64,000 nucleotides of DNA from Mesorhizobium xinjiangense (GCF_009749525.1 NZ_WOAC01000016.1:1-64000), one strand, 5' to 3'. Shown: positions 1 to 8,310, counted from the stretch's first letter. Translations and numbers: made by a program. Notes: generated by a model from the letters alone, not told the origin.

Positions 1-124
1 AAACCGTCTGCGTGTCTTCATGCTGGATCGTCCTTTTCATCGATCGATCCACCTTAAGCCCCTGTCTCAGAAACCGGCACCACCTCTGATCGCCTGTCAC
101 ATCCCCGCAAGCAACGGGGACGAT

Positions 125-1108
125 ATGGCAGCCACTCACCAGCAATCGGAAGCGATCCGGCGCGGCGCGCGCATGCTGCGAACGGCGCTTGGACCTGCCA
201 TCGCCCGATTTCTGGAAGATCCCGCAATCGTCGAAGTGATGCTCAACCCGGACGGACGCCTGTGGGTCGATCGTCTGGCAGAAGGGCTTGCCGACACCGG
301 CGAACTGCTGCCCGTCGCCGATGGCGAGCGCATCGTGCGCCTGGTCGCACATCACGTCGGCGTAGAGGTGCATCCCCGAAGCCCCCGTGTGTCGGCGGAG
401 CTTCCCGAGACGGGGGAGCGGTTCGAGGGCCTATTGCCACCGGTCGTGACGGCGCCCGCCTTTGCCATCCGCAAGCCGGCCGTCGCGGTGTTCGACCTCG
501 ATGATTATGTCGCCGCTGGCATCATGTCGGCGGATCAGGCCGCAGTTCTCCGTCAGGCTGTTATCGAGCGCGAGAACATACTTGTCGCAGGCGGCACCTC
601 GACCGGCAAGACGACCCTGACCAACGCGCTGCTGGCCGAGGTGGCGAAGGGTGCTGATCGCGTCGTCATCATCGAGGACACGCGCGAGCTGCAATGCGCC
701 GCGCCCAACCTCGTCGCCATGCGGACGAAGGATGGCGTTGCCACGCTCTCCGATCTGGTCCGTTCCTCGCTTCGTCTCAGGCCCGACCGCATCTCGATCG
801 GCGAGGTGCGCGGCAGCGAAGCGCTCGACCTTCTCAAGGCATGGGGCACCGGCCATCCCGGCGGCATCGGCACCATCCATGCCGGCACCGGCATTGGCGC
901 GCTGCGTCGCCTCGAGCAACTCATCCAGGAAGCCGTCGTCACCGTCCCGCGCGCACTGATCGCCGAGACGATCGATCTCGTTGCGGTGCTCTCCGGCCGT
1001 GGCGCCTCGCGCCGGCTCGCCGAGCTCGCCCGTGTCGAAGGGCTCGGACCGGACGGCGACTACCGCATCACCACAGCAAACCCGAATCCTGCAGGAGACC
1101 CATCATGA
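125..1108 (+). CDS. trbB: TrbB, conjugal transfer ATPase (VirB11 family)
   Basis: The 327-residue product is the hexameric traffic ATPase that energises a P-type (Trb) type IV secretion/mating-pair system on the inner face of the membrane. A Walker A loop is visible at residues 156-164 (GGTSTGKTT), followed by the VIIEDTREL and [13 protein letters not shown] segments typical of VirB11/TrbB enzymes. The ATG at 125 is chosen because a GGGGA sequence precedes it and the resulting length matches the family's usual ~320 residues. An in-frame ATG at 20 would add 35 residues of unrelated sequence. It overlaps trbC by ATGA, as in intact trb operons. The gene looks whole, but the operon downstream is deleted, so it probably no longer supports transfer. 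Confidence 0.93.
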   Translation: MAATHQQSEAIRRGARMLRTALGPAIARFLEDPAIVEVMLNPDGRLWVDRLAEGLADTGELLPVADGERIVRLVAHHVGVEVHPRSPRVSAELPETGERFEGLLPPVVTAPAFAIRKPAVAVFDLDDYVAAGIMSADQAAVLRQAVIERENILVAGGTSTGKTTLTNALLAEVAKGADRVVIIEDTRELQCAAPNLVAMRTKDGVATLSDLVRSSLRLRPDRISIGEVRGSEALDLLKAWGTGHPGGIGTIHAGTGIGALRRLEQLIQEAVVTVPRALIAETIDLVAVLSGRGASRRLAELARVEGLGPDGDYRITTANPNPAGDPS

Positions 1109-1437
1109 TCCGTTTCGTCTCGCGCGGCTGCCGGCACATGGCGTCGGCCGTCGCCGCTGTGTCCATCAGCCTGATGCTGGCGCCCGCTGCCTATGCTTCG
1201 GGCTCGTCCATGCCGTGGGAACAGCCGCTCCAGCAGATCCTGGAGTCGATCGAGGGGCCGGTCGCCAAGATCATCGCGGTCATCATTATCATCATCACCG
1301 GCTTGACGCTGGCTTTTGGCGATACCAGCGGCGGTTTTCGCCGCCTGATCCAGATCGTCTTCGGTCTGTCGATCGCATTTGCCGCCAGTTCGTTCTTCTT
1401 GTCGTTCTTCTCGTTCGGCGGCGGGGCGCTGGTGTGA
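1105..1437 (+). CDS. trbC: TrbC, pilin-like subunit (VirB2 family)
   Basis: This 110-residue small membrane protein is the conjugative pilus subunit precursor. It has an N-terminal signal segment ending near AYASGSS (about residue 33), then two hydrophobic helices (IIAVIIIIITGLTLAF, and the C-terminal FGLSIAFAASSFFLSFF) around a short polar loop with GDTSGGFRR, the usual TrbC/VirB2 layout. It overlaps trbB (ATGA) and shares one base with trbD, consistent with translational coupling in a trb operon. Assignment rests on size, topology and position. Confidence 0.9.
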   Translation: MIRFVSRGCRHMASAVAAVSISLMLAPAAYASGSSMPWEQPLQQILESIEGPVAKIIAVIIIIITGLTLAFGDTSGGFRRLIQIVFGLSIAFAASSFFLSFFSFGGGALV

Positions 1438-1718
1438 TGCCGGGCATCCTCGAGCAGGCTGCTGAAGTGCCGGGCTTCACCGTTCCGGTCCATCGTGCGC
1501 TGACCGAGCACATCCTGCTCGGCGGCGCCCCGCGCTCGATAGCCATCATGAACGGCACCTTGGCCGGTGCGGTCGGCCTCGGCCTGCGGCTCTGGCTGGT
1601 CGGTCTGGCGATCTGGGCGATCGGTCATTTCGCGGCCGTCTGGGCAGCCAGACGCGACCCGCTCTTCGTCGAGGTCGGTCGCCGCCATCTGCGCATCCCC
1701 GATCACCTCACGGTCTGA
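1437..1718 (+). CDS. trbD: TrbD, conjugal transfer membrane protein (VirB3 family)
   Basis: The 93-residue product is the VirB3-like inner-membrane partner of the TrbE ATPase. It shows the family's amphipathic N-terminus (GFTVPVHRALTEHILLGG), a hydrophobic hairpin (about residues 38-66) and a C-terminal ARRDPLFVEVGRRHLR segment; the RDP(L/Q)F motif is characteristic of TrbD/VirB3. Its start codon overlaps the trbC stop (TGATG), and trbE follows after 13 bases. The gene is intact. Confidence 0.9.
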   Translation: MPGILEQAAEVPGFTVPVHRALTEHILLGGAPRSIAIMNGTLAGAVGLGLRLWLVGLAIWAIGHFAAVWAARRDPLFVEVGRRHLRIPDHLTV

Positions 1719-1731
1719 AGGTGGCAGCGCG

Positions 1732-2391
1732 ATGATGAACCTCGCTGAATACCGCCGCACTGCAAGCCGTCTGGCGGATTTCCTGCCCTGGGCAGCGCTC
1801 GTCGGCGAGGGCGTTGTGCTCAACAAGGATGGCAGCTTCCAGCGTTCGGCACGGTTTCGCGGTCCTGATCTGGATTCGGCCGTCGCGGCGGAACTGGTCG
1901 CTGTCGCGAGCCGCCTGAACAACGCCTTCCGCCGGCTCGGATCGGGCTGGGCGATCTTCGTCGAGGCGCAGCGGTACGAGGCCGCGGGCTATCCCGAAAG
2001 CCGCTTTCCGGATGCCGCGTCGGCGTTGGTCGATGCAGAGCGCAAAGCCGATTTCGAGGAAGCCGGTGCGCACTACGAGTCGAGCTACTTCCTGACATTT
2101 CTCCATCTGCCGCCGGTCGAGGACGCCGCCCGCGCGGAAAGCTGGCTTTACGAGGGCCGCGAGCAAACGGGCGTCAATCCGCACGAGAGTCTTGCAGCCT
2201 TCATCGACCGCACCGACCGCGTGCAGGCGTTGATCGACGGCTTCATGCCGGCGTGCCGCTGGCTCGATGACAGCGAGACGCTGACCTACCTGCATTCGAC
2301 CGTCTCGACCAGGGCACGCGCGTCATCGGCTAATACAGCAATGATGTCGGATTCGGTCAGCGCCGAGTACTGCTCGTCTGGAACCGGCTGA
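1732..2391 (+). pseudogene. trbE: trbE, 5' fragment (truncated by internal deletion)
   Basis: TrbE (VirB4 family) is normally an ATPase of about 810 residues. Here only the first ~190 residues remain, from MMNLAEYRRTASRLADFLPW to TYLHSTVST. After about position 2309 the reading frame enters sequence that, in another frame, encodes the C-terminus of TrbI. The 27-residue tail to the TGA at 2391 is therefore meaningless. Neither Walker motif survives, so the fragment cannot be an active ATPase. Read as an internal deletion that also removed trbJ, trbL, trbF, trbG and the front of trbI. Confidence 0.9.
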
Positions 2392-2735
2392 TCTTCCCCA
2401 ACGGCCGCTCCATCGTGCTGGAGCGCCAGCCCGGCGCCGATGCCCAGGGCTATGTCGGGCTCGAGGACGGTGTCGATTATCATTGGTGGGATCTGGCCAA
2501 AGCCGCCGGCCTTTCGACACTGCTCGCGGTCGGCGCCGAACTGGCGATCGACGACGAAGATCGTCTGCTCAGTGCCATCCGTAATGGTGCCCAGGACACC
2601 ATCAACGATGCCGGCCAGCAAATCGTCCAAAGGCAATTGCAGGCGGCCCCCACACTGACGATCCGGCCGGGCTTTCCCGTCCGCATTGTCATTACGCGAG
2701 ACCTGGTTCTCGAACCTGCGGAGGCTGGCCGATGA
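2307..2735 (+). pseudogene. trbI: trbI, 3' fragment (VirB10 family) with a nonsense codon
   Basis: From about 2307, in the frame ending at the TGA of 2733-2735, the sequence encodes the TrbI C-terminus: DQGTRVIG, then FGQRRVLLVWNRLIFPNGRS, then the VLERQPGADAQGYVGLEDGVD region of the outer-membrane-pore part. The codon at 2331-2333 is TAA directly after GTRVIG, where TrbI proteins usually read Gln-Tyr (CAA to TAA would be one transition). The piece therefore lacks its ~270-residue N-terminal part and is also interrupted. An internal ATG at 2415 could give 106 residues, but nothing suggests that this is functional. Confidence 0.85.
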
Positions 2736-2968
2736 CCAAGCTGAAGCTCGGCGCAATCATGGACGACAAGCCGGTGAAGCTCACAATCGAGATTCCAGCC
2801 GCCGTGCATCGCGACCTTGTCGCCTATGCCGAGGTGCTCGGCCGAACGACGGGACAGCCTGCTTTGGCCCCCGCAAAGCTGATTGTCCCTATGCTGCAGC
2901 GCTTCATGGCGACCGATCGAGCTTTCGCAAAGGCCCGTCGGAATCGCGGCGGCGCAGCTAATTCCTGA
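2732..2968 (+). CDS. DUF2274 family protein of trb operons
   Basis: This 78-residue protein (MTKLKLGAIMDDKPVKLTIE...) belongs to the small DUF2274 family regularly found directly after trbI in alphaproteobacterial ICEs and plasmids. Its start overlaps the trbI stop (ATGA). The segment KPVKLTIEIPAAVHRDLVAYAEVLG resembles a ribbon-helix-helix DNA-binding fold with a beta strand followed by a helix. This suggests a regulatory role, but the function is not established. Its 3' end overlaps the end of the convergent lysR gene by 11 bases. Confidence 0.8.
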   Translation: MTKLKLGAIMDDKPVKLTIEIPAAVHRDLVAYAEVLGRTTGQPALAPAKLIVPMLQRFMATDRAFAKARRNRGGAANS

Positions 2969-3944
2969 TTGACGCCGCGCCATTTCGGCAGCGTCGCAGC
3001 ATCATGTCGAGAAAATTGCGATGAGGAACGTTCCGGTTGAAGGGAGACCAGATTGCTGTGACGGGAATTGAGTCCGGCGGCTCATCGTCGAGGTTCCGAA
3101 ACTCGACCCTTGGAATCGCGATCGCGGTCGCGGATTCCGGCACCAGTGCGATGCCGTATCCCTCGGCAACCAACCGCATGAGTGTGTCTCGCCCCACGTT
3201 GAAACGATGGATATCTGGTTGGAGTCCTCGTTCACTGAACCGGTGCAACACGCGATCCAGCACCTGCGGCTCCATCCCGTCGTGGCGCACGAGGAAGGTC
3301 TCGGACGCGAGGTCCACCCAATCCAGTTCCTGCTCTTTGGCAAGGTCGTGGTGTGCGGGCAGGGCTGCAACAAGCTGCTCCATCCAAAGTTGTCTCGAGT
3401 GGCAGTCGGGAACGATCGCGGCCCCGATCACAAAGGCGATGTCGAGCTTGCCCTCGCGGATCTGCCGCAGCATGTCGCCGCGCTGCCCGTCGGTAATCTC
3501 GACAGCAATGCGAGGATAGGAGTCTCGGAAGCGCGCGAGGAGATCAGCAAGAGCATGAGAGATGAGAACGCCGACGAGTCCGATGCGAAGGCGGCCCAGC
3601 TCCCCGCCAGCGACCATCCCGGCCATCTTCACGGCATGATCGAGTTGACCAATGCCGACGGCGACATCCCGGAGGAATCGCTCGCCCGCCTCGGTAACCG
3701 TCACGCCGCGATGCCGCCGCTCGAATAGCAGCACGCCGAGATCTTCTTCCAATTGCTTGATCCGCTGGCTGAGGCCGGACTGACTGACGCCAAGCGCCGC
3801 GGCGGCGTGCCTGAAATTGAGATGCTCAGCGACGGCCGCCGCCTGCATCAACGCCACGAGCGGGATGCGGTATCCCAAGGGTGACCGCGCATGGATACTA
3901 CCCTCGACCTGACCATCGTGGTGTCTCGGTTGACGGCGCCTCAT
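2958..3944 (-). CDS. LysR-family transcriptional regulator
   Basis: The 328-residue protein has an N-terminal winged HTH (AEHLNFRHAAAALGVSQSGL, then QRIKQLEEDLGVLLFERRHR) and a two-lobed LysR effector domain (GRLRIGLVGVLISHALADLL onward). The homologous part begins about 25 residues in. The listed start uses an ATG that overlaps the luxI stop (TGATG); a GTG lies one codon upstream, and a later internal start is possible. It is the last gene of the minus-strand luxR-luxI-lysR group. LysR genes of this type are common beside trbI in proteobacterial mobile elements, but the target and effector are unknown. Confidence 0.85.
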   Translation of the reverse strand: MRRRQPRHHDGQVEGSIHARSPLGYRIPLVALMQAAAVAEHLNFRHAAAALGVSQSGLSQRIKQLEEDLGVLLFERRHRGVTVTEAGERFLRDVAVGIGQLDHAVKMAGMVAGGELGRLRIGLVGVLISHALADLLARFRDSYPRIAVEITDGQRGDMLRQIREGKLDIAFVIGAAIVPDCHSRQLWMEQLVAALPAHHDLAKEQELDWVDLASETFLVRHDGMEPQVLDRVLHRFSERGLQPDIHRFNVGRDTLMRLVAEGYGIALVPESATAIAIPRVEFRNLDDEPPDSIPVTAIWSPFNRNVPHRNFLDMMLRRCRNGAASIRN

Positions 3945-4543
3945 CACACGGACGCGGGCTTGCTGGAGTTCCGCATTTCCCGCAGCCGCGCAAGCGTGCG
4001 ACGGTCGAAACTCGCGGCTACCGCGAGCGTTTCCTCGCCGCCGATCGCTTTGGGAATTCCAAGCGGCACGACCCTGAAATGCAGTTGCACCAATCGCAGT
4101 AGCCAGAGCGGGTTCATCTCGATCAGGATCGTCGATACGCCGGTCTCAAGACCCCATTCGACGATGCCAGAGAGAAGGGCATTCGCCACCGGGCTCAACA
4201 TCCGCCCCCGCTCGCGGCAACCTGGCTCGACGCAGTAGCGTGTCCATTCCCAGATATCCGGGCCGGCTGGTCGCTCGCTCTCGCACAGTTCCGGCAACAC
4301 GTCCGAAAGGATATGAGGCCGGATTGTAGGCAGCATGCGCTGATAACCGACTACGCGATCATCAATGATGTAGAGCATGTGGACCGCGTGCTCATCGTCA
4401 AAGCGATCCGTCTCGCGGCCATCGTCGCTGCGAAGATCTGTCCAACCCTTTTCTTCGACAAAGATTCGATGACGCAACCGGAAGGCTTGATCCAGTTCCT
4501 TCCGGTGATTGTCGGCGTTCTGCGAAGTTACGATAAGAAGCAT
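3944..4543 (-). CDS. Acyl-homoserine-lactone synthase (LuxI/TraI family)
   Basis: The 199-residue enzyme should make an N-acyl-homoserine lactone from S-adenosylmethionine and acyl-ACP or acyl-CoA. LuxI-family residues are visible: FRLRHRIFVEEKGW (Arg24, Phe28, Trp34), ETDRFDDEH (Asp46, Asp49), the Arg69 region (GYQRMLPT) and IWEWTRYCV (about residues 97-105, with the conserved Glu and Arg). Length is normal for the family. It follows the atypical luxR-like gene by 78 bases and overlaps lysR. In conjugative elements such synthases usually control transfer by cell density. Here the trb operon is broken, so the signal may be orphaned or serve another target. Confidence 0.88.
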   Translation of the reverse strand: MLLIVTSQNADNHRKELDQAFRLRHRIFVEEKGWTDLRSDDGRETDRFDDEHAVHMLYIIDDRVVGYQRMLPTIRPHILSDVLPELCESERPAGPDIWEWTRYCVEPGCRERGRMLSPVANALLSGIVEWGLETGVSTILIEMNPLWLLRLVQLHFRVVPLGIPKAIGGEETLAVAASFDRRTLARLREMRNSSKPASV

Positions 4544-4621
4544 CGGTTGACCTCCGGCGTTGAAGTCAACCGAGGATGTTCTTATCGCCAGCCTCCGGGA
4601 ATTACGAGAATCCGTAGGTAA

Positions 4622-6556
4622 TCAGGAAATCAGCCCGAGGCGCAACGCTTCGGCGACCGCGTGCACTGTGTTGCCAACCCCTAGTCTTGCACGGACAGCC
4701 CGCAAATGCATGTCGGCGGTGTGGATGCTGACGTTCAGCCGTTCGGCTATTTCGTCGTTCGTAAGCCCTTCGGAGGCCCAGGCCACTGCCTCACGTTGCC
4801 GACGTGAGAGATGGACTGTGCGGCGGTCAAAGCGCAGCATCAGGAACGATCGGACGGCTTCTGCCGCCGGGCGACGATAGAGCCGCTCGTCCGGCATGAG
4901 CCGGAGGATCTCTTCCGTGATCTTCCGATATTCGCCGACCGGGCTTTCGGCCTCCAATACCGGCATGATCGGCTCGAACGGGTCACGATGGACCCGCGCG
5001 ACGCGCTGGATCTCCTTCACGCGGGAGGACGCATGCTTGAAATAGACGTCGCAAGCATCGTCCCAGTCGGCACAGGCGCGGTCGATGTCCGCCTGTGTAA
5101 CCAGTCCCTTGATCGGCTGGAGCCGTGATCCGAGACGAGGGTGCTGCCGCAGCCAGCCCGTTTCCCTCCGGGTGAGGGCGAGCGAAATTCGCAGCATGTC
5201 CACTTCCCAGGCCGTGTAGAAACCGCGCCGCCTCTCGCGCCATTGCACGTACCAGTCCCAGATCGAGGGGAAAACGAGCAGCCCGAAGGTCAGGTGTTGC
5301 AGCGGCACGCCGTAGCCACGCACGGGTCCGCGCGGATGGGCGGCCAATGCGCCGAACATCAGGCCGAGATGCTCGACCTTCTGCGAAGCCGTCTCCTCAC
5401 CCCAGACGCCGTTCCGCTGCAGACCGAATGCCGTGAGCGTTGCGGTCTTGAAACGGATCAGTTCGGCCATTTCCATGGCGAGGACAGGTGGAGCGTCTAT
5501 GACACCAGATCGCAGATCGGGATCGGTGAAGGAAATGCTGTCTTCGTCCTGCTCTTCGTATCTGTTTGGGCGGTGGTCATCCGCAGCGTCAGATTGGCCG
5601 TAGGTGATCCCTGGAAAACGGATTGCGTAGCGCTGCTTCATCGCGGCCGCCTGGAACCGTCTATAGTCGGTCGAGCCCCTGATGATGACGCGCTGAACCC
5701 ATTCAAGGATTTCCTCCTGTTCCTGGCGCGGGCGTGTGTTGAAATCATCGGGTAGGTGCCAGGCGAGCCGCCGCCGCTCGGCCGGGCTAATGTCGTCAAG
5801 GATGTGGCCCGAGGCCGACCGAGTCTGATGCGGGAGCTTTGCCTTGAAGTATCCCGCCGGGAGGCGATAGCGGCGCTCGATGCGACCGAGGACCTCCATG
5901 CTCGCCACGCTACGGGGCGCCTTCGATCCCTGCAGCCAGTGGCGGATCGTCGAATGGTCGAGCTTTTCGCCATCGCGGACGACGGCACGGTGGAGATGCC
6001 AATAGCTGTCGCCGTGGCGGCGCATGTGCAGCTCAAGCGCCTCCCGAAAGGTTGGTGGGTCGAGCCAGTCATCGAAGAGGGGCGTTGGGAACTCTTCGAT
6101 CGCGCGCGGCTTGATGCCGGGCTTCAGCCGGTTCGTCGTCGGCTGCTGCTCCGATCGATCCTTCGCGCCAATGTGGCCGGCAGCGCTCGCCTTTTCCACT
6201 GGCTGTCGCGGAGGACGGCCACGTCGCGGACGCGGCTTTGAATCCTGTGTATCTCGGATCGTGGCGGGGGCGCGTTTGGTTTGGTTTTTCGTGTTCCGCA
6301 CGATGGCATCCAGAGCCGGTTCAATCACCGCTCTTGCGCCCCGAAGAGCATCCCTGTCGAGGCTGCATTGAAGGGCGATTTCGTCCCAATCGTAGCCGCG
6401 CACCTTGCGAGGCGGCGTTTGCGACTGGGCGATCAGACAGAGGAGAAATTCTTTGATCCGTGTGCTTTCCTGCGGGGGCAATGCGGGATCGACACGGAGG
6501 CGGCAGAAGTCGGAGATCTTGCGGGCAAGCAGTTTGGTATGCGGAAGGTCAGGCAT
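4622..6556 (-). CDS. Large LuxR-type HTH protein with recombinase-like N-terminal part
   Basis: The 644-residue protein ends in a clear LuxR/GerE helix-turn-helix (residues ~582-644: LSRRQREAVAWASEGLTNDE, then IAERLNVSIHTADMHLRAVR). The rest is unlike canonical 240-residue quorum-sensing LuxR proteins, and no autoinducer-binding domain is recognisable. It has a basic, probably disordered stretch (~90-150, RPRRGRPPRQP), a possible XRE-like HTH (~170-240, STIRHWLQGSKAPRS then IERRYRLPAGYFK), and a long helical middle. The segment ITEEILRLMPDERLYRRPAA then VRSFLMLRF (~545-578) recalls the start of tyrosine-recombinase-like catalytic regions in ICE proteins; this is inferred, not proven. It heads the luxR-luxI-lysR group and is divergent from fic. 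Confidence 0.7.
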   Translation of the reverse strand: MPDLPHTKLLARKISDFCRLRVDPALPPQESTRIKEFLLCLIAQSQTPPRKVRGYDWDEIALQCSLDRDALRGARAVIEPALDAIVRNTKNQTKRAPATIRDTQDSKPRPRRGRPPRQPVEKASAAGHIGAKDRSEQQPTTNRLKPGIKPRAIEEFPTPLFDDWLDPPTFREALELHMRRHGDSYWHLHRAVVRDGEKLDHSTIRHWLQGSKAPRSVASMEVLGRIERRYRLPAGYFKAKLPHQTRSASGHILDDISPAERRRLAWHLPDDFNTRPRQEQEEILEWVQRVIIRGSTDYRRFQAAAMKQRYAIRFPGITYGQSDAADDHRPNRYEEQDEDSISFTDPDLRSGVIDAPPVLAMEMAELIRFKTATLTAFGLQRNGVWGEETASQKVEHLGLMFGALAAHPRGPVRGYGVPLQHLTFGLLVFPSIWDWYVQWRERRRGFYTAWEVDMLRISLALTRRETGWLRQHPRLGSRLQPIKGLVTQADIDRACADWDDACDVYFKHASSRVKEIQRVARVHRDPFEPIMPVLEAESPVGEYRKITEEILRLMPDERLYRRPAAEAVRSFLMLRFDRRTVHLSRRQREAVAWASEGLTNDEIAERLNVSIHTADMHLRAVRARLGVGNTVHAVAEALRLGLIS

Positions 6557-6940
6557 GTGAGTAGGCTATGAAGATTCTCTGGGGTGATTGACGAAGGCTG
6601 CGGTCCTATCCGATTCGTCGCGTCGGATGCCCAATCTCCTTGTCATTGCGCTCGCACTGCTGAGCGGACGGCTTTATGCTTCTGATGGAGTCGGTCCAGA
6701 GCGACGAGCCTATTTAAGCTCGCTTACATTAGCACGCTGCGCCTTGCTGCCGGACCGACGTCAAGGTCGCGTTCCCGTCGAAGGAATGGGAACGTCTCCA
6801 CTGGAGGGCGTTAGGAACGATTCCTTGACTAATGGCTGTCATTAGTAAAGTCTCCGTTCCCAGTGGAGTCGGCAGGGAATGCTGTCGTGCCTTGCATTCA
6901 CTATACCAACGAGATCGATCCTGGGGTGAGCCGCAAACAG
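6557..6940. promoter_or_regulatory. Divergent intergenic region luxR-like / fic with inverted repeats
   Basis: No convincing gene is present. The stretch holds several dyads near the fic side. ACTAATG (6828-6834) and CATTAGT (6840-6846) form a 7+5+7 inverted repeat. CTCCACTGG (6796-6804) and its complement CCAGTGGAG (6860-6868) form a 9-bp inverted pair that brackets it. TTGACT (6825-6830) could be a -35 element for a plus-strand promoter overlapping the dyad. Operator function is inferred from dyad symmetry only. The 18-bp perfect tra-box palindrome of Agrobacterium TraR is not present. Confidence 0.45.
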
Positions 6941-8116
6941 ATGCCGAAGCGTACCACGGGCCGATATGAAAGCGTGACCGCCGGCGGCGAGAAGGTTGAT
7001 GCCTTCATTCCCTTCGATCTGCCGCCCGCGCGGCCAGCGCTCGTTGTTGACGGCAAGCTCGAGCATCGCCTCCGCGAAGCCGAGCTGGCGCTCGTTCGGC
7101 TCGACCTTGCAGGCGAGATGGTGCCTTCGTTCGATTGGTTTATCTACGCGTTCGTGCGCAAGGAAGCGGTGATCTCGTCGCAGATCGAGGGCACCCAGGC
7201 ATCGCTCGTCGACCTTCTCACCTTCGAGGCCGAAGAGCAGCCTGCGGCCAATGCCGATATCGAGGAGATCACGAACTACCTCGATGCGCTCGCCTATGCC
7301 CGCGGCCAACTCGCAGCGAAGCGCGGCCTTCCGCTTTCGATGCGGCTATTGAATGAGACGCACAAGCGGTTGATGCGCGGTGTGCGGGGCTCGAACAAGC
7401 AACCTGGAGACGTGCGTCACAGCCAGAACTGGATTGGCGGAAGCCGGCCGGGGAATGCGGCATACGTGCCGCCGGCGCCTGACAAGCTCCCCCAGCTCCT
7501 CAGCGAGTTCGAGAGATACATCCATGCCGACGACCCGCTGCCGCCGCTCGTGCGTATGGGCCTCCTGCATGTTCAGTTCGAAACCATTCATCCCTATCTC
7601 GACGGCAACGGTCGGATCGGTCGGCTGCTGGTCGCGCTCCTGCTGGAGCACTGGGGTCTGCTGAGAGCTCCGCTCCTTTATCTCAGCCTCTTTTTCAAAC
7701 GCCACCGGGAAGAATATTATCGGCGGCTCAACCTCGTGCGGCTGGAAGGAGACTGGGAGGGCTGGACCGACTTCTTTCTCGACGGGGTCGCCACGATCGC
7801 CGATGAAGCAGTCGCCTCGGCGCGCGAATTGTTCAATCTTGTCAGCGCGGACCGGGCGCGGCTCCTCGGCGCCGAGTCCGCTTCCGTCTCGGCGTTCAGA
7901 CTGTTCGAGCAGCTTCCCCGCCACCCGATCGTGTCGGTGGCCTCCGCCATGAAGCTGGTCGATGCGAGCAAGCCGACCGCAACCCGCGCGATCGAAGCGC
8001 TGGCCGAAGTCGGCATCCTCGTGGAAACGACAGGAAAGAAACGCGACCGCAGCTTCGCTTATCGCGCCTATATGGAGCGTCTGCGGGCGGGAACGGATTT
8101 GAACAGCAGCGACTGA
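6941..8116 (+). CDS. Fic-domain AMP-transferase-type protein
   Basis: This 391-residue protein has an intact Fic motif (residues 217-225, HPYLDGNGR) and an upstream inhibitory-helix motif (residues 79-84, SSQIEG) matching (S/T)xxxE(G/N), the class II self-inhibited arrangement. Enzymes of this family modify target proteins, usually by AMPylation. An N-terminal Fic_N-like region precedes, and the last ~80 residues (SVASAMKLVDASKPTATRAI) look like a winged helix. The ATG at 6941 is preferred to one at 6863 because family sequences begin near RYESVTAGGEKVDAFIP and a GGGGTGAG lies ~11 bases upstream. It is single-gene, adjacent to the decayed conjugation module. Target unknown. Confidence 0.88.
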   Translation: MPKRTTGRYESVTAGGEKVDAFIPFDLPPARPALVVDGKLEHRLREAELALVRLDLAGEMVPSFDWFIYAFVRKEAVISSQIEGTQASLVDLLTFEAEEQPAANADIEEITNYLDALAYARGQLAAKRGLPLSMRLLNETHKRLMRGVRGSNKQPGDVRHSQNWIGGSRPGNAAYVPPAPDKLPQLLSEFERYIHADDPLPPLVRMGLLHVQFETIHPYLDGNGRIGRLLVALLLEHWGLLRAPLLYLSLFFKRHREEYYRRLNLVRLEGDWEGWTDFFLDGVATIADEAVASARELFNLVSADRARLLGAESASVSAFRLFEQLPRHPIVSVASAMKLVDASKPTATRAIEALAEVGILVETTGKKRDRSFAYRAYMERLRAGTDLNSSD

Positions 8117-8291
8117 AGAGGCGGGGCCGATGACCGCCGAAATCCTGGCCTTGTGCTTGTGCGAATTGGCCCACCGTGGCGGCGCTTCGGCTGGCGGAAT
8201 CGTCGGCAAAACCTTGGCAGTCGCCATGCCGACGCCAGAGGTACTCCAAATTCGGACTGGAAACATCTGTAGAATCAAGTGCTTGCAAACG

Positions 8292-8310
8292 ACCGTCAAA
8301 TATACCGTCA
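8292..8310 (-). repeat. Paired TGACGGT direct repeats, 12-bp spacing (copy 1)
   Basis: On the minus strand this reads TGACGGTATATTTGACGGT: two TGACGGT units starting 12 bases apart. The same arrangement occurs in opposite orientation at 8581-8599. Short direct repeats at one-turn spacing near the ends of integrative elements are often arm-type binding sites for tyrosine recombinases. That role is inferred here. Confidence 0.45.

Noticed and set aside
1-124. Extra N-terminal residues for TrbB from the ATG at 20
   Set aside because: The added sequence is not TrbB-like. The ATG at 125 has a better ribosome site and gives the normal length.
6588-6845. 85-codon ORF between the luxR-like and fic genes
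   Set aside because: No ribosome site, no family resemblance, and it covers the probable control region with dyads.
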